From Straminergon stramineum (Eukaryota > Streptophyta > Bryopsida > Hypnales > Calliergonaceae), in NCBI GenBank assembly GCA_963920665.1, contig OY987265.1, forward strand, positions 11,537,001-11,601,000: a stretch of DNA of 64,000 bases, given 5' to 3'. The notes below the pieces were generated by a model. That model did no database searches. It saw only the letters and a program-made list of their open reading frames with translations, and was not told the origin of the DNA. This document shows positions 24,348-35,529 of this stretch, in pieces. Made by a program: the position numbers and the translations under genes. Numbering within the stretch: position 1 is the stretch's first letter; each line of letters begins with the position of its first letter.

Positions 24348-24514
24348 TTAAGTCACCATGTCCTTGACAATTGGAAGTCTAGCACCCCCACTTTGCAATA
24401 ATTCCTAAGGTGTGTATCCCCAAACTGACATTTTTTTTGCTTCTGTGACTAGTTGTTATTTTTAGGCTGGTCAAATTTTCATACTCTTGTTGACAAGGGA
24501 AAAGGAGGTTTTAA

Positions 24515-25272
24515 CTCCTAAAGTTCTATGACTATTTTTCACTGAAAATGCTCCGAAACTTCTGTTTTTAGTACAATTGCCAAATTTTTGAAAAAAACTT
24601 TTTTTGAAACATGTAACCGTAGGATCTTGTATTATACTGACTTGAGAGCATGTGGCAAAATTTTCAAAAATTTCCACTACATGGATTGCAAGATATAAGA
24701 ATTTAAATTCACTGAAATCATTTTTTGGGCCCTGCAAAAAACAGGGCAGCTGCACTTCACAAGCTCACTTTTCTATAAAAAAAAATGTCCAAAATGGTGG
24801 TGCTTCTTTGGATTCTTTTCCTAGACAAGTCGGCCACATGCTTGAAAAATTTCAGATCATTTGGAATTGTACAACATAAAGGAAAAAAATAGTAAGTAGA
24901 TAGTAGTAGAGAATGATTCAAAATACTAAATTGTTAAGAGTTTAATTATGAAATTGAAAAATGCCAATCCTAATGGATGTAATGTTATTATAAACTATAT
25001 ATATAACTCTAGAGAACCAATTTCAAATTTTAGTTTTTGAAAAAAGTGATTTTTTTAATTTGCCTGGACTGCCCATTTACGAAAAAAAGCAACATATTAG
25101 GCCATAACTTTTGACTCGTATTTTCAAATGTCATGAAATTTAGTGCATAAGAAATATATTACTCGTCCCCACCTTCTATTAAAATTTGGGCCAAAAATAT
25201 TTAAATCTCCAGCCAGACGTACCTGCCCAAAATTGCTATGTAGCCAAAAAATGCAAGTTGGTCCTTCAGGGG
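24515..25272. mobile_element. TTAA-bounded piggyBac-like element T3 (758 bp)
   Basis: TTAA occurs at 24511-24514 and 25273-25276. Ends are CTCCTAAAGTTC and, inverted, CCCCTGAAGGACC. The interior matches T7 and T9, including the module GGATTGCAAGATATAAG near 24680. Open frames on the minus strand are shared with relatives but show no coding bias. Confidence 0.75.
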
Positions 25273-25276
25273 TTAA

Positions 25277-27069
25277 CACACCAAAGAACGTGACATTTGG
25301 ATAATTTATGCAAAAGTTAGGAGGGAACAAAGTTTGGTTCAAAAATAATTTCCCCTATGTAGGAACATATTTGATTTTTGAGATGTACACAAAGTGAAGA
25401 TTGTAGTTTAGGATAAATGGTGCATTTGAGGGGCCCACCTTAAATGTTCAACCTATCTTGTAAGATTACTTTTGAAATCTATACCAAATAGTTGAAACTT
25501 CTCCAACAACCACTACTCTCAATATCATTGATTCATGTAAGCAAAAATCTAAAATCACACAAATATTAAGCAATTCAACATGGTTCCTTTTATTATATTG
25601 AAAAACGTTTTGTGGAGTCTTGTTGGTAGTCAAACAAGGGATTCTAATTTCTTTTAGAATACATTTTTTGGACACCATATGAATAAACTATAAATCTTCA
25701 AATTGCTTAAAATAGGTGTTTCCAAAACCGACCATAAACTCTAGTGAATAGTGGGACTACATTTCAAGCAAGAATTTAGAGTGTGTGGTTTTAGAAAGCA
25801 ATAGAAATTAGGTGTAGTTAGCTTAGAGTATTCTTTCTTCTTTCCATAGATATATTACATGAATTTTTTTTTTAAGTTTCCTCAATGAATATGAATTCAA
25901 TGGAGTGCACTTTTCACATCATTCATTGTTCACACAATAAATGGTTGAGAGCTAAGGGTTCCTTCAAGTCCCAAGGCATCTAAAATTGGTGCTTGAAGTG
26001 TCTAATTTTGAAAATGGTTGAAAATGAATTTGAAGTTCGTGTGCATGTGGAGGTCACTAATTTCTTTTCCAATAACTCTAAAGTCATGAAGAAGTATCAT
26101 TTGGAAATGAGATTGCATTTGGAAGTTATTTTTTGATTTTATACATGTTCACTCGTCTTGAAACATTACAACAATAAGATGGTTGTATCCATTTCTATTC
26201 ACCCCTTCATTTCTACAACATATAGATTTCCTTGAAGTGTTTCTAATATGACTTTAAACCATCTACATGGGATGTCTCCAACTTTACACATGGCACAACA
26301 TTGTTGCGAAGTAATAAAAAACTTTGAAGTCTTTAGTGAATAGTTTGGGGTCTTTTTGATAATTTCCCTAGGTAATTTTTCAAATCCAAACACTTGAAGG
26401 AAATCTTCCCTTCCCTTTTTCTTGATAGCAATGATTTCAAATAGTTACATTTTTACAATTTGATCCAAAAATCCCTAAAAATCATGAAAAATAGAATATA
26501 TATACTTTTCAAAATTTTCTCAAAATTTTGGTGATTCTTAGAGTAAATTCAATTTTTTTTAATATTTGGAGTCATATTTTAGTCAATAATATTTCACTCA
26601 ATAAAAGTTCAAAATTCCCTATACTCTTACCAAAAAAATCTTAAGAGAATTGTCATTCCACTTTCAAAAGAATCTTGAAAAAGATTTATTTGTATTAAAA
26701 GCTTATTTTCACTAAGAAATTTGATTAAATTCTTAAAAAATAAAGAACTATTTGCCAAATTTTGCAAATTTATTTTATGCAAGTATACTACTTGTTCTAC
26801 AATATGTCCAAATTTTGTTGAAAATTTCTAATTAATCAATTGCTAATGGCAATTTTTGTAAGCGTGCAAAACATTTTGAGAGACACTATAAAATTGGACA
26901 ACTTTTAAATTTCCCAACATATACCTTGACATTTTTGTAGGAAAGCTATAGGGAAAGAAGTTGGCTTGGGTGGACATGGAATTGCACTCTTACAATACAC
27001 AGATATGCCAATTTTGACATTCTAGTCAAATAGGATATCCAACATTTCTTTAATCCCTAAATGCCCAAG
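25277..27069. other. AT-rich spacer, no feature seen
   Basis: No open frame of coding character, no RNA gene and no clear element termini were found. Confidence 0.5.
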
Positions 27070-27373
27070 GCATTAGAAGAGATTTGGCCAAATAGAAGGC
27101 CGTTTTAGGCTTATTCACCACTATTGTTCGCCAGCAGTGAGGGCACGGCTGACAACAATCAGCTGTCATAAATTTTATAGAATAATTTTTAAAAAAACAA
27201 AAAACAATTGGTCTTGAAATTGAAAGAAAACTCGAAAAATATATATAATTTTTAAAAAAAAATTGACATGGCCGCCTCCCGATCACATCAGCACACTGCG
27301 GTGGCGTAGTTCAATGAGTTCCCCACTGTTGGGAATTCCCAGCCTTCTATTTGGCCAAATCCCTTCTAATGCA
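27070..27373. mobile_element. Foldback MITE, family C copy 2 (best preserved, 304 bp)
   Basis: The terminal inverted repeats run about 30 bp: GCATTAGAAGAGATTTGGCC at the left, GCATTAGAAGGGATTTGGCC inverted at the right, both continuing AAATAGAAGGC. The interior carries CAGCTGTCA and TTCCCCACTGTTGGGAA. Copies lie at 21.5, 42.8 and 46.3 kb. No target duplication of 2-9 bp is evident. Confidence 0.65.
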
Positions 27374-27643
27374 CCAAATTTTGGCTTCAAAAATACTTTG
27401 ACACGAAATAAAAACCTTCCCACAACACTATTTTTTGTCATTCATATTTTTAAAAAAAAATTGAAGTCTAGTTGTAGCATTAGAAATCCAATTTTGAAAA
27501 TAAATGATTATGATTTTTCTGTACAATATTTTGTGCATGGTTGTCTTTTTCAAATCTTTGATTTTCTATTGTTGAGGGCTCTTGAAAATGAGACTCAAGT
27601 ACACTAGATCTTGGAGAAAAAATTGCATTAAAAAATCATTTAA

Positions 27644-28195
27644 CCCCTAAACGACTGCAACACATTTTGGGCAGAAATTTTCAAAAACTGCCACTTTTTA
27701 GGGCAGCAAGAAAAAAATAATGAAGAAAGTTATTAAGAAAAAATTCAACCATACAAATTTGTACTATATTTCTTTGGGAACATGTGGAAAAAAATTTAGA
27801 AACTTTGACCGCACAGATTGAAAGATTATAATGTTTGAAGTTAGGTGAAAAAGTTTTTTTCCAACCTTGCCCCAAAGGGCCTACAAACTTTAATTCCTTC
27901 TAGAATGAGATTCTTACACTAAACATGGTTAATTTTTTTTTACATTTGCATCTTGTATCATGTAAGCTACACACCTACCAAAATTCAAAAATCAGACAAA
28001 GAATTTTGCACATGTTGCCTTAGCTACTTTCAAAGTTCTAGGTAGCATAACTTTTGATCCAGGCACCCAATCGGAAAAAAAATTAGAATTTCAAGAAGCG
28101 GGTACATAGTTACACATTATGTTCAAATTTCATGAACATCCAACTAAAAATGACTTTGTAAGAACCTATCCAAGAATTGTATAGTAGATTTTGAG
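27644..28195. mobile_element. Partial TTAA element T4
   Basis: The left end TTAA|CCCCTAAACGACTGC lies at 27640-27644. The body matches the reverse complement of T10 (53164-53732) along nearly its whole length, but the last 30 bp or so, with the right end, have decayed. The module CAGATTGAAAGATTATAATG is near 27815. Confidence 0.6.
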
Positions 28196-29097
28196 AAGCC
28201 ATAAATTGATTGGGGTTTGCATGTTAGGCCCTTGGACTTCCTATTTTTATGGTGACCAATTGTTTAGATTTGACATATGAAATCACTTTCACGCTTCTAC
28301 CCATGTAAAGGCCATGAGGCCAAAAAAAGGCTCATGGATGGCTTGACTATTGATTTTAGAAACAAAGAATGCACCTATTGGTCTAATAATTCTAACATTT
28401 TGGTGACTACCTTGGTCATGGGGGGTCCTTAAGCCTGGAAGGATGTTGCAAACACTAAGTGTCTGATGGATGACTTCACTTGAGATTGTAGGATGGAAAA
28501 GAATGTTTTGTCATCCAATTTATTTATTTGGAAGGCACTTGAGTATATTTTTAGTGAATAAAATTGCAAAGTCCCTCATCATGGTATTATTGACTTTTAT
28601 AAAGAGGAAGATGCTTACAAAATGGATCACCCATGTAGTGTATTTTGAGCATTTCTTGCTATTTTCTCTTGATGTGAATTTCAACCATAAAAATGATATT
28701 TTTTGAATTTGAGTCCAACTAATGAAATGTTTATCAAGTGTAGTTTCTATCCAATTGGAAATTTTGAAAAATTCATAAATTTATATAGTTTATTGCAATT
28801 TGAACTTGGGATCTATAACCATGGTTTGTTGATTTTCTAATTTTAAAGTGGCATGATAACTTTGATTTACACCATGATGTTCAACACTATAATATACATC
28901 TATGGTGAAAATTTCAGATTTTTGTATATTTTGGAAAAAATGTGAAATTTTTATGGCTTGTAGTGGGCAACTAGGAATATAATTTCATCTTTGAAAAATA
29001 ATTTAAAAAATTTCATTCATATCTAGTTGCAAAATGGCAACAAACAAAGTGATGGATAGAGAGGCTTGAAATCCTAGGTCCATCCTTCTAAGGTTAA
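28196..29097. other. AT-rich spacer with a dispersed 55 bp motif
   Basis: Around 28371-28430 the motif AATGCACCTATTGGTCTAAT...GGTGACTACCTTGGTCAT occurs. Relatives lie near 2671, 21290 (inverted), 43950 and 46715 (inverted). No gene seen. Confidence 0.45.
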
Positions 29098-29746
29098 CCC
29101 CTAAATGTCTAAGGCCTTTTTTTGAGCTTGTAAGAATTTGCTCTAAATTAAACAAGAAGACAACATTTTGATAAGTTTTATCAATTTTTTTGGAATTGTA
29201 ACTGTACAAATTCAAACTAGACATGTTAGAGATCGAATAGAAAAAGAAAACACATCAATATCATTTACAGATTGAAAGATTATAATGTTTGATCGTGAAG
29301 GTGTTAAAATTGCAAAAGTGATTTAAAGTCTTTCAATCTTCTTTTTACATGTCAAATCTAAAAAGTTGGTCACCAAAAAAATATGAGGTTAGAGGGCCTA
29401 ACATACATAACCGCAAACAATTTATGGCTCAACAAAATCTATCCTAGAATTTTTTTTGATGAATTTTTAATGTAATTTTTTCTTTGAGATCTAATGTATT
29501 TGAGGCTCATTTCCAAGAGCCCTCAACACTATGGAAAGTCAAGATTGCAATGGACACCCTTGCACAAAATCTTAAATAGAAGAATCATAATCAATCATTT
29601 TCAAAATCTGAATTTTGATGCTGAAACTAGACTTCAAAAAGAATTTTTCAGAAATACAAACTACTAAAATTAGAAAATTGATTAGGTTTTATTTAACTTC
29701 AATATATTGGTGACACCAAAATTTGGTGCCTCGAGACATTTAGGGG
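29098..29746. mobile_element. TTAA-bounded piggyBac-like element T5 (649 bp)
   Basis: TTAA occurs at 29094-29097 and 29747-29750. Ends share a perfect 13 bp, CCCCTAAATGTCT. The interior contains GATTGAAAGATTATAATG. No transposase frame. Confidence 0.8.
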
Positions 29747-29750
29747 TTAA

Positions 29751-29943
29751 GGATTGACACCCTCCCGAACAAACATTATAATCTTTCAATCCATAAGTGA
29801 TATTGTTGTGCTTTATTTTCCCATGTGACCTCTAGCGGGTTAGAATTCAAGAAAAATTGATACAAGTTATCAAAATCTTAGCTTTTTTGTTCAATTCAGA
29901 GCAAATTCCAAGAAGCTCAAAAAAGGATATGGGCATTTACAGG
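29751..29943. mobile_element. Inverted half copy of the T5 type (T14)
   Basis: Read in reverse, 29943 back to about 29760 matches the left half of T5, including CTTTTTTGAGCTT and GATTGAAAGATTATAATG. It ends at TTAA (29944-29947) but its terminus is CCTGTAAATG rather than CCCCTAAATG. It abuts T5 in opposite orientation, suggesting insertion next to a relative or an internal inversion. Confidence 0.5.
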
Positions 29944-30257
29944 TTAAAACTGATACCCCTCACATAAGGGCATCATGGAATTTCCGTTTATCTACGACAC
30001 AAAGGGTATTTATATACTTAACATCGACCAATGCTGTAGAGATACCAGATACAGATGTGTTAACATTGGTTTCAAAATCCTATTCAATAAATGAAGTAGT
30101 CAATTACAATTATTTCGTTTCATTTCAATTTAATTTTTTCTTGTGGGATTTGCAACAAAATTCCCACTACATTCCCGGATAGGGTTCTAGGAAGGATAGG
30201 GCTTGGAAGTAACACTAAAACTTCACAAACATTCTTTGCCAGCATGCACTATATGTA

Positions 30258-30644
30258 TGGTAGAACTGCCCATTACCAGCCATAACCCATGGTCAATACA
30301 TAGGTAATGGGAAATTCAATAGAGAGATGATTGATAGATAACCATTAAATTTTCAGTTTCCAACCATCTTGTAGCCATTACTGTAATGACATATATACTT
30401 CAATTTGAGAGCCCAATTAGTCTCTAGATGAGCAATGATGGAAGAATCTATATATTGGGAATGGGAGTAGGCCAATTTTTGGCTTTTAAAATTCATAACA
30501 ATTTGAATTTAAGGAATAAAATTACGAAACTTTGGCAATGCCCATGATTTCTATCTGTCCATAGGGTTGTAAATTAAAATTGCCTTCTACAACTCCGGAC
30601 CATGTACAGATTCCTTAAGTGGTTGGTCATGGACAGTTCTACTA
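30258..30644. mobile_element. TA-target MITE, family M copy 1 (387 bp)
   Basis: TA occurs at 30256-30257 and 30645-30646. The inverted ends are TGGTAGAACTGCCCATTACC and TAGTAGAACTGTCCATGACC. It is the reverse complement of the 60.4 kb copy in its interior. TA duplication suggests a Tc1/mariner-driven element. It lies about 220 bp from a Tc1-type transposase relic. Confidence 0.75.
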
Positions 30645-30861
30645 TATAGTACCCACCAAGAAGTTTAAGTTCACAGCAGTCAATTTACAAAAACAGAGTC
30701 CAAACCTCTAATTTCAAATTGCCACCACATGCTAAAAATTATCCAAATCACAAACTCCAAAGTGCTTTGGAAAGATAATGAAGTCTACTTTTCTAATGTC
30801 TTAGGAATTTACAAAAAACTTAAAAATTTATTAATAAATATAGCATTTTTTGACAAACTAT

Positions 30862-31490
30862 CTACCATCTAGTGCTAACACCATTAGCTTTGATTATAAC
30901 CTTTATATGGTAAGGCATGCTAGCAAGGAGAACTTCAATCATCTCTAGAGACACCTCTTCCCATATCCGTTGAATGGTGTTGACTAATTCTTCTTTGTTT
31001 TGTAGTGGCACCTCATTTTAGACAATGACTTTCACAATTTTTCATAAGTTTTTGATGGGTTTTAAGGTAGGAAGATTTGCTAGCCATGAAAGCTTTTTCA
31101 TGACATGTACTTGCCTTCAATCACTTAATTTCCTATTATAGTGCACCGGAGCACCATCTTGCATGAGTATGAATGACTTAGAGTGATTATGGAGAAAGTA
31201 AAAGCCACTCAATCAACTTTCATAGACTACAACAACAAAGTCCCTACCTCCATCTATCACATGGCATTTTAACAAGGAGGCACTTCTTGAAGTTGGTGAA
31301 TGCACCAATATCATCACTAATGAACAACTAGATTTTAAAAACAGTGCTAAACAATCCAAAGAAAAACATTTATATGACTTTCATCATACCTTCACTTGTG
31401 TTGATCTTTTCCAATTACAAATGAAAATTCGTTTATCCATACTACATTCTTCCAATCACATGCAATTTAGTGTTGGTGTTCACAACTCTA
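30862..31490 (-). pseudogene. Tc1/mariner-type transposase relic
   Basis: Read on the minus strand, the catalytic core of a Tc1-like DDE transposase is recognisable. VVWINEFSF corresponds to the first aspartate block (Asp now Asn). LMQDGAPVHYNRK is the second block with its Asp kept. LKPIKNL corresponds to the usual PDLNPIENLW, with the catalytic Glu now Lys. The tail EVSLEMIEVLLASMP.HIKVIIKANG fits the C-terminus. Several in-frame stops, and no recognisable N-terminal DNA-binding domain, make it a dead remnant. It lies about 0.5 kb from the inner border of the copy B duplication arm. A 19-20 bp unit with GTAGAAGATATGATCAA is doubled at about 31888-31925. Confidence 0.75.
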
Positions 31491-32488
31491 AATTACACTT
31501 TTCATCACCACTAAAGTCAATTGTTACTATCAAGAACACCTACAATCTCATACAATTTGATTGTCTTTAGAGATATACCTACTCAATAAAATAAACACAA
31601 TGTATTTACAAACTACCACATTGCTTCACCCAAGCATGTTTTGCATTGAGAGGTTGCTCAATCTCCATATATGAAGCTCAAATTGACAAAAATCTGAATT
31701 GTGTTGAAAAAGAAGCATTAATGTTGCAATCATAGTGTAGGAGCTACAAACACAATTTTAAGTGTACACCATGCAATTTAATTTCTCTTAGACAAGTAGC
31801 TTGAATTGACATCTAAATGGCACATAGAATGTAGTTAACTCCTTTTTCAACATTTTGATGGGAGTTTCATGAAGTTTGGAGGTCTAACGTAGAAGATATG
31901 ATCAACCGTAGAAGATATGATCAATCAAAGTTGCACTTCCTTTTCAGTGACACTCAGAGTTCGAAAATTTGAATGTAAACTTGTTGGTGGGTACTGTACA
32001 ATCTCCGCCGACCCCAAGCACGAATTGAATGCTCTTCCGTCAAAGTGTCAATTGAAATTTCTCTCATAAGCAGGAAAATGTATGTACACAACCTGGGCTT
32101 CCAGAATTTCAATGCAGCAGATAGGAAGAACTTGCGGCTAAGTCACAAGGGGCATGCTGAACAACCCCAGCACTCACCGGAATGTTTCTAACGATAAACT
32201 AAAACCAGAACCCAAACCCTAACCCAACCCCAAAATACAAAAGATAAACCTCTACCAGAACTCTACCAAAATTTCTTCAATGGCACGTCCAACCACAGTT
32301 TTGTTTGTACATTCAGTATCAGGGGCACCAATTGGATTCCTTCTCTTCAACTCATGGGACTCGAACAACAGCTCTCTTATGATACACAGAAATAGGATTG
32401 GCTCCACAAAATGAAAAAAAAGGGGAAAAAATTCAAGAAAAAAAATAAAAAAAGGTTCTAGAGAAATAGTGAAAAAATAGATATGCAA

Positions 32489-34936
32489 TCAAAAAGTCGG
32501 CACCACTCCAAACCCGGAATCCACAGACCCGAACACCTGCTCCACATCGGAATCAGTCCTCTTCGCAAACCTGCCCTTCACGCGGGGACGGCTCTCCGCA
32601 TACGCTTTCCGAGACGCGTAACGGATTGTCTTCTCAAACTTCCGCTTCTGACGCTTCTCCTTGTAACGCATCACGCGGGCTTCCCGATCCACTGCATCCA
32701 CGGCAACCCCTGCCTGCTGCAGTTGGCCCCCCATCTGGGCTCCAAACTCTAGGCTGCCCTGCGAATCGGCACACGGAGTGGATATGTCGCTCACGCTCGA
32801 GTCGGGCACCACCGCTGCTTCCAGAGACGAGCAAGAAATCTGCACACGAACATATACGGCAACAAATCAGTGATGCTGTAATCGACTACAAATTGCTCCA
32901 TGCTGGTAGAACACGGCCTGTTAAGGAAAGGACTCTGCTCTATAACGTCTGTGCTTTGTGAGTGCCTGCCTCTACCCGGATTCTTGAAAACACGAAACGA
33001 ACAGTTGCAGAATACCCATGCAACATAGCTAAAACCAAAGCAAGGGGGAAGACTTCTCCAGTATAATATATTATCAAACAGAGAAAGTACAACTAAAAGT
33101 AAGATAAAATAAAATACCATTATGCACACAATAAGAATCTAAATGAGCGAAAAAGATTCCTCTAGAGAAATTTATTCAAAGATTGCGATGTGAACTTCAA
33201 GCTCGTGTGATGATTCCATGAGAACATGGCAGGTATAAATCATTCAAGAATGTGATGTGAACTCCAAAGCTCATGTGAGGATTCCACATGAACATGGCAC
33301 GTATAAACCATTCAAGAATGTCAATGGGATTCAAAGCTCACGTGATTCTTCCTCCAGAGCAGGGTATCCACAGGCCATTCCAGAATGGGATGTGCAAGCA
33401 GAGATTCGAAAAGGAGGGAGAGCTGCAGAAAGCGTGCTGCAGGACTTACGCTGTGAGTGAGAGTGGAGGTGCTATAGCTGTAGCTGCTCGGGTGGATGTT
33501 CTCCCCCTTCAGAGGAAAAGAAGCATCCGTGCTGAACGAAGGCTCCACCGACTGGAGCAGCGCGGCCGAGTCCTCGGAGCCCTCGCGAACGTGCACGGGC
33601 ACGAGGCTGTCCGGCTGCAAGCCCGCCACCGCGGCGGCGTCCAAGTCCAGGAAAGGATCCACGTCCGAGAAGATGTCGGACAGCGTCTCCAGCTTCTGCA
33701 CCTTCAGCGGCTTCGCAGGGCTGAACGGGCACAGGACCGACGCCCGCGGTCCTTCGCCAACTGACAGAACCAAACACCATCACAGCGTTACAACAAGGAA
33801 TCCCTCCGCAGATTTCGGCCCTGGATTCCATTCACGTCCAAGCACGGGACCATCCAAGTGCCAAACAGGTGGACCTTCAGTCACATAATACATCGTGCAA
33901 AATCAAACCTCTCCAAGGTTGTACGAACCAGGAACTAAGAGTCCTCGGGACCGAATGAAAACGTCAATTGGATCATGCAAAACCGCTGCTCTCCACCAGT
34001 TGGTTGGAATATACGGAACTACGAGTCGCCGGACTCAGCGAATGCGAATTGATCACATCTGACATCATGCAAAACCAATGTTCTGCAGATGGGGCTTGGA
34101 CCATGCTGGATAGACCAGGACAGAATGAAAATCACCCATCATCATGCCAAATCAAAAGTTTCCAGGGACGGCAGAACAGGGGATGCAGGGAACAAAAGAA
34201 GAGGCTGCGGGAGCAAGTGGCTCCGGAAAGTCTGCCAAATGGCTCAGCCAGAACCACAAGCTTCTGAAGCCCGAGATTCATTGATGGAATCGGACCAGAG
34301 GGACTGCTCCGCTGACACTCTCCCTGAAATGGTCACTCTCGCAATAGAATATACACGGGGTATCTTCTCACCAGCACTCCACCCGCTGAAATTCTCCATG
34401 AATCTTCGGTCGTTCGAGTGACCACCCAGAAAGAAAGCATGAAAGGTCGGGGTGGAATGGACAAGGAAACTTGGGAAGGTCGTACCTGCGGCGCTGCCTC
34501 GGATGATGGAGGTGGCGGGGATCTTGGGCGGGTGCGGGAGAAGCCACGACGAGATGACTTCCGTGTCCGCATCTTCCTCGCCCCTCAGGAGACCCACCTG
34601 AGTGGGCGACGGCAACGTTTCGAACGCTCCAGGCGACGACGAGGGCGACGCCTCGAACAGCGGCGTGACCGGCACTCTCTCGTGGCGCTGCGCCAGCGGG
34701 TTGGCGGAGTGGATGTCGGTGTCACACGCCACGCACAGCGACGCCGCGTCCGCCTTGCACGTCACCACGGCCGGCGCCACCTCGCACACTTCGCACATCC
34801 ACACGCGCTCGTGACGCGAAGCCAGCTTGTTGGCGCCGTGCACTTTCCCGTCGCACCCTAGGCACAGGTACGCCGCGTCCGCACGGCAATACACCACCGC
34901 ACTGGACGCCTGACACGCATCGCAAGCCTTCGGCAT
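32489..34936 (-). CDS. CONSTANS-like B-box/CCT protein, copy B
   Basis: Minus-strand coding exons are 34486-34936, 33450-33760 and 32489-32839, with GT-AG introns of 725 and 610 bp; 1113 nt, 370 aa. Domain layout matches copy A: two B-boxes (about 5-42 and 48-85), WLLPHP at 131-136, CCT at about 306-349, C-terminal GVVPTF. Four residues differ from copy A (Glu43, Ser215, Ser242, Ser247); the CCT exon encodes an identical protein. Both copies look intact, so both could be functional if the promoter retained in the duplicated flank (about 590 bp) is enough. The gene faces copy A tail to tail. Confidence 0.93.
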
Positions 34937-34985
34937 CAGAAATTCCCAACTAATCGAACTCCCTCCCAAAATCGAAGCGCTCCTT

Positions 34986-35141
34986 CTACGCGAGGGGACG
35001 GTGCCGCTCGTTCACCAGGGGCTCTCCCAATGTTAGAACACGAGCAACCACAGCAGCGCCAGTCCCAAGCTCCCGACCTTGCGCATAAACCACATACAAA
35101 CGACTACTGGTACTGCAGTAGCAAAACCTGTCGCAACGCAT
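34986..35141 (-). other. Leader ORF upstream of CONSTANS-like copy B (51 codons)
   Basis: This is the counterpart of 14227-14382, with changes to VVYAQG and EPLVN. It ends 49 bases before the main ATG at 34936. Same caveats as for copy A. Confidence 0.3.
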
Positions 35142-35494
35142 ACGAATGCGTTTCCCGGATCTGTTCTCCGCAAGCCCCCTGGAAACGATCTGCGCCGCAA
35201 GCTCTCGTGTCACCCAACTAATTGAAATATTTTCACGAAGAAGCTCCTACAGCTGATGGAAAATCGGACTGGGAATTCTGAGGGCTAACGCCTGCGGCGA
35301 ATTCTGGGAAGTGTCGACAAATTGGAGATGCGAGGCTGCATCCCTGTGTTGCAAGTAACGGCGACGAGCAGCGCCTGGCGATGGCGATGGCGATGGCGAT
35401 GGCGAGCCAGGGAAACGCAAAACCACTTGAAGCAGGGCCGTGGTAGCTGAGGACGAAGACCCATCGGGGGTCCGGGCAGACGGGAAGGTTTTCG

Positions 35495-35529
35495 AGTTCG
35501 GGGCAGTGGTGCCCATACTGCCCCGAGTT
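35495..35529. repeat. GC-rich hairpin at the outer border of arm B
   Basis: TCGGGGCAGT and its inverted complement ACTGCCCCGA are separated by 8 bp (GGTGCCCA-type loop). Homology with arm A fades out within this hairpin, which puts it at the duplication breakpoint. Confidence 0.55.

Larger units (their letters stand above)
31996..35525 (-). repeat. Right arm of the large inverted duplication (CONSTANS-like copy B)
   Basis: This is the reverse complement of about 13845-17610. The inner border lies at GTAC (31996-31999); the outer border is near 35525, inside a GC-rich hairpin. Intron 2 is 610 bp, shorter than in copy A, and a GGCGAT hexamer run at about 35382-35405 is absent from copy A. Confidence 0.9.

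Noticed and set aside
24471..24755. Minus-strand open frame shared among TTAA elements (also 27681-27875 and 50765-50989) as a transposase
   Set aside because: Short, AT-driven codon use, no catalytic motif; similarity is explained by the elements' common origin.
30862..31490. Functional Tc1/mariner transposase gene
   Set aside because: Several in-frame stops and replacement of two of three catalytic residues.
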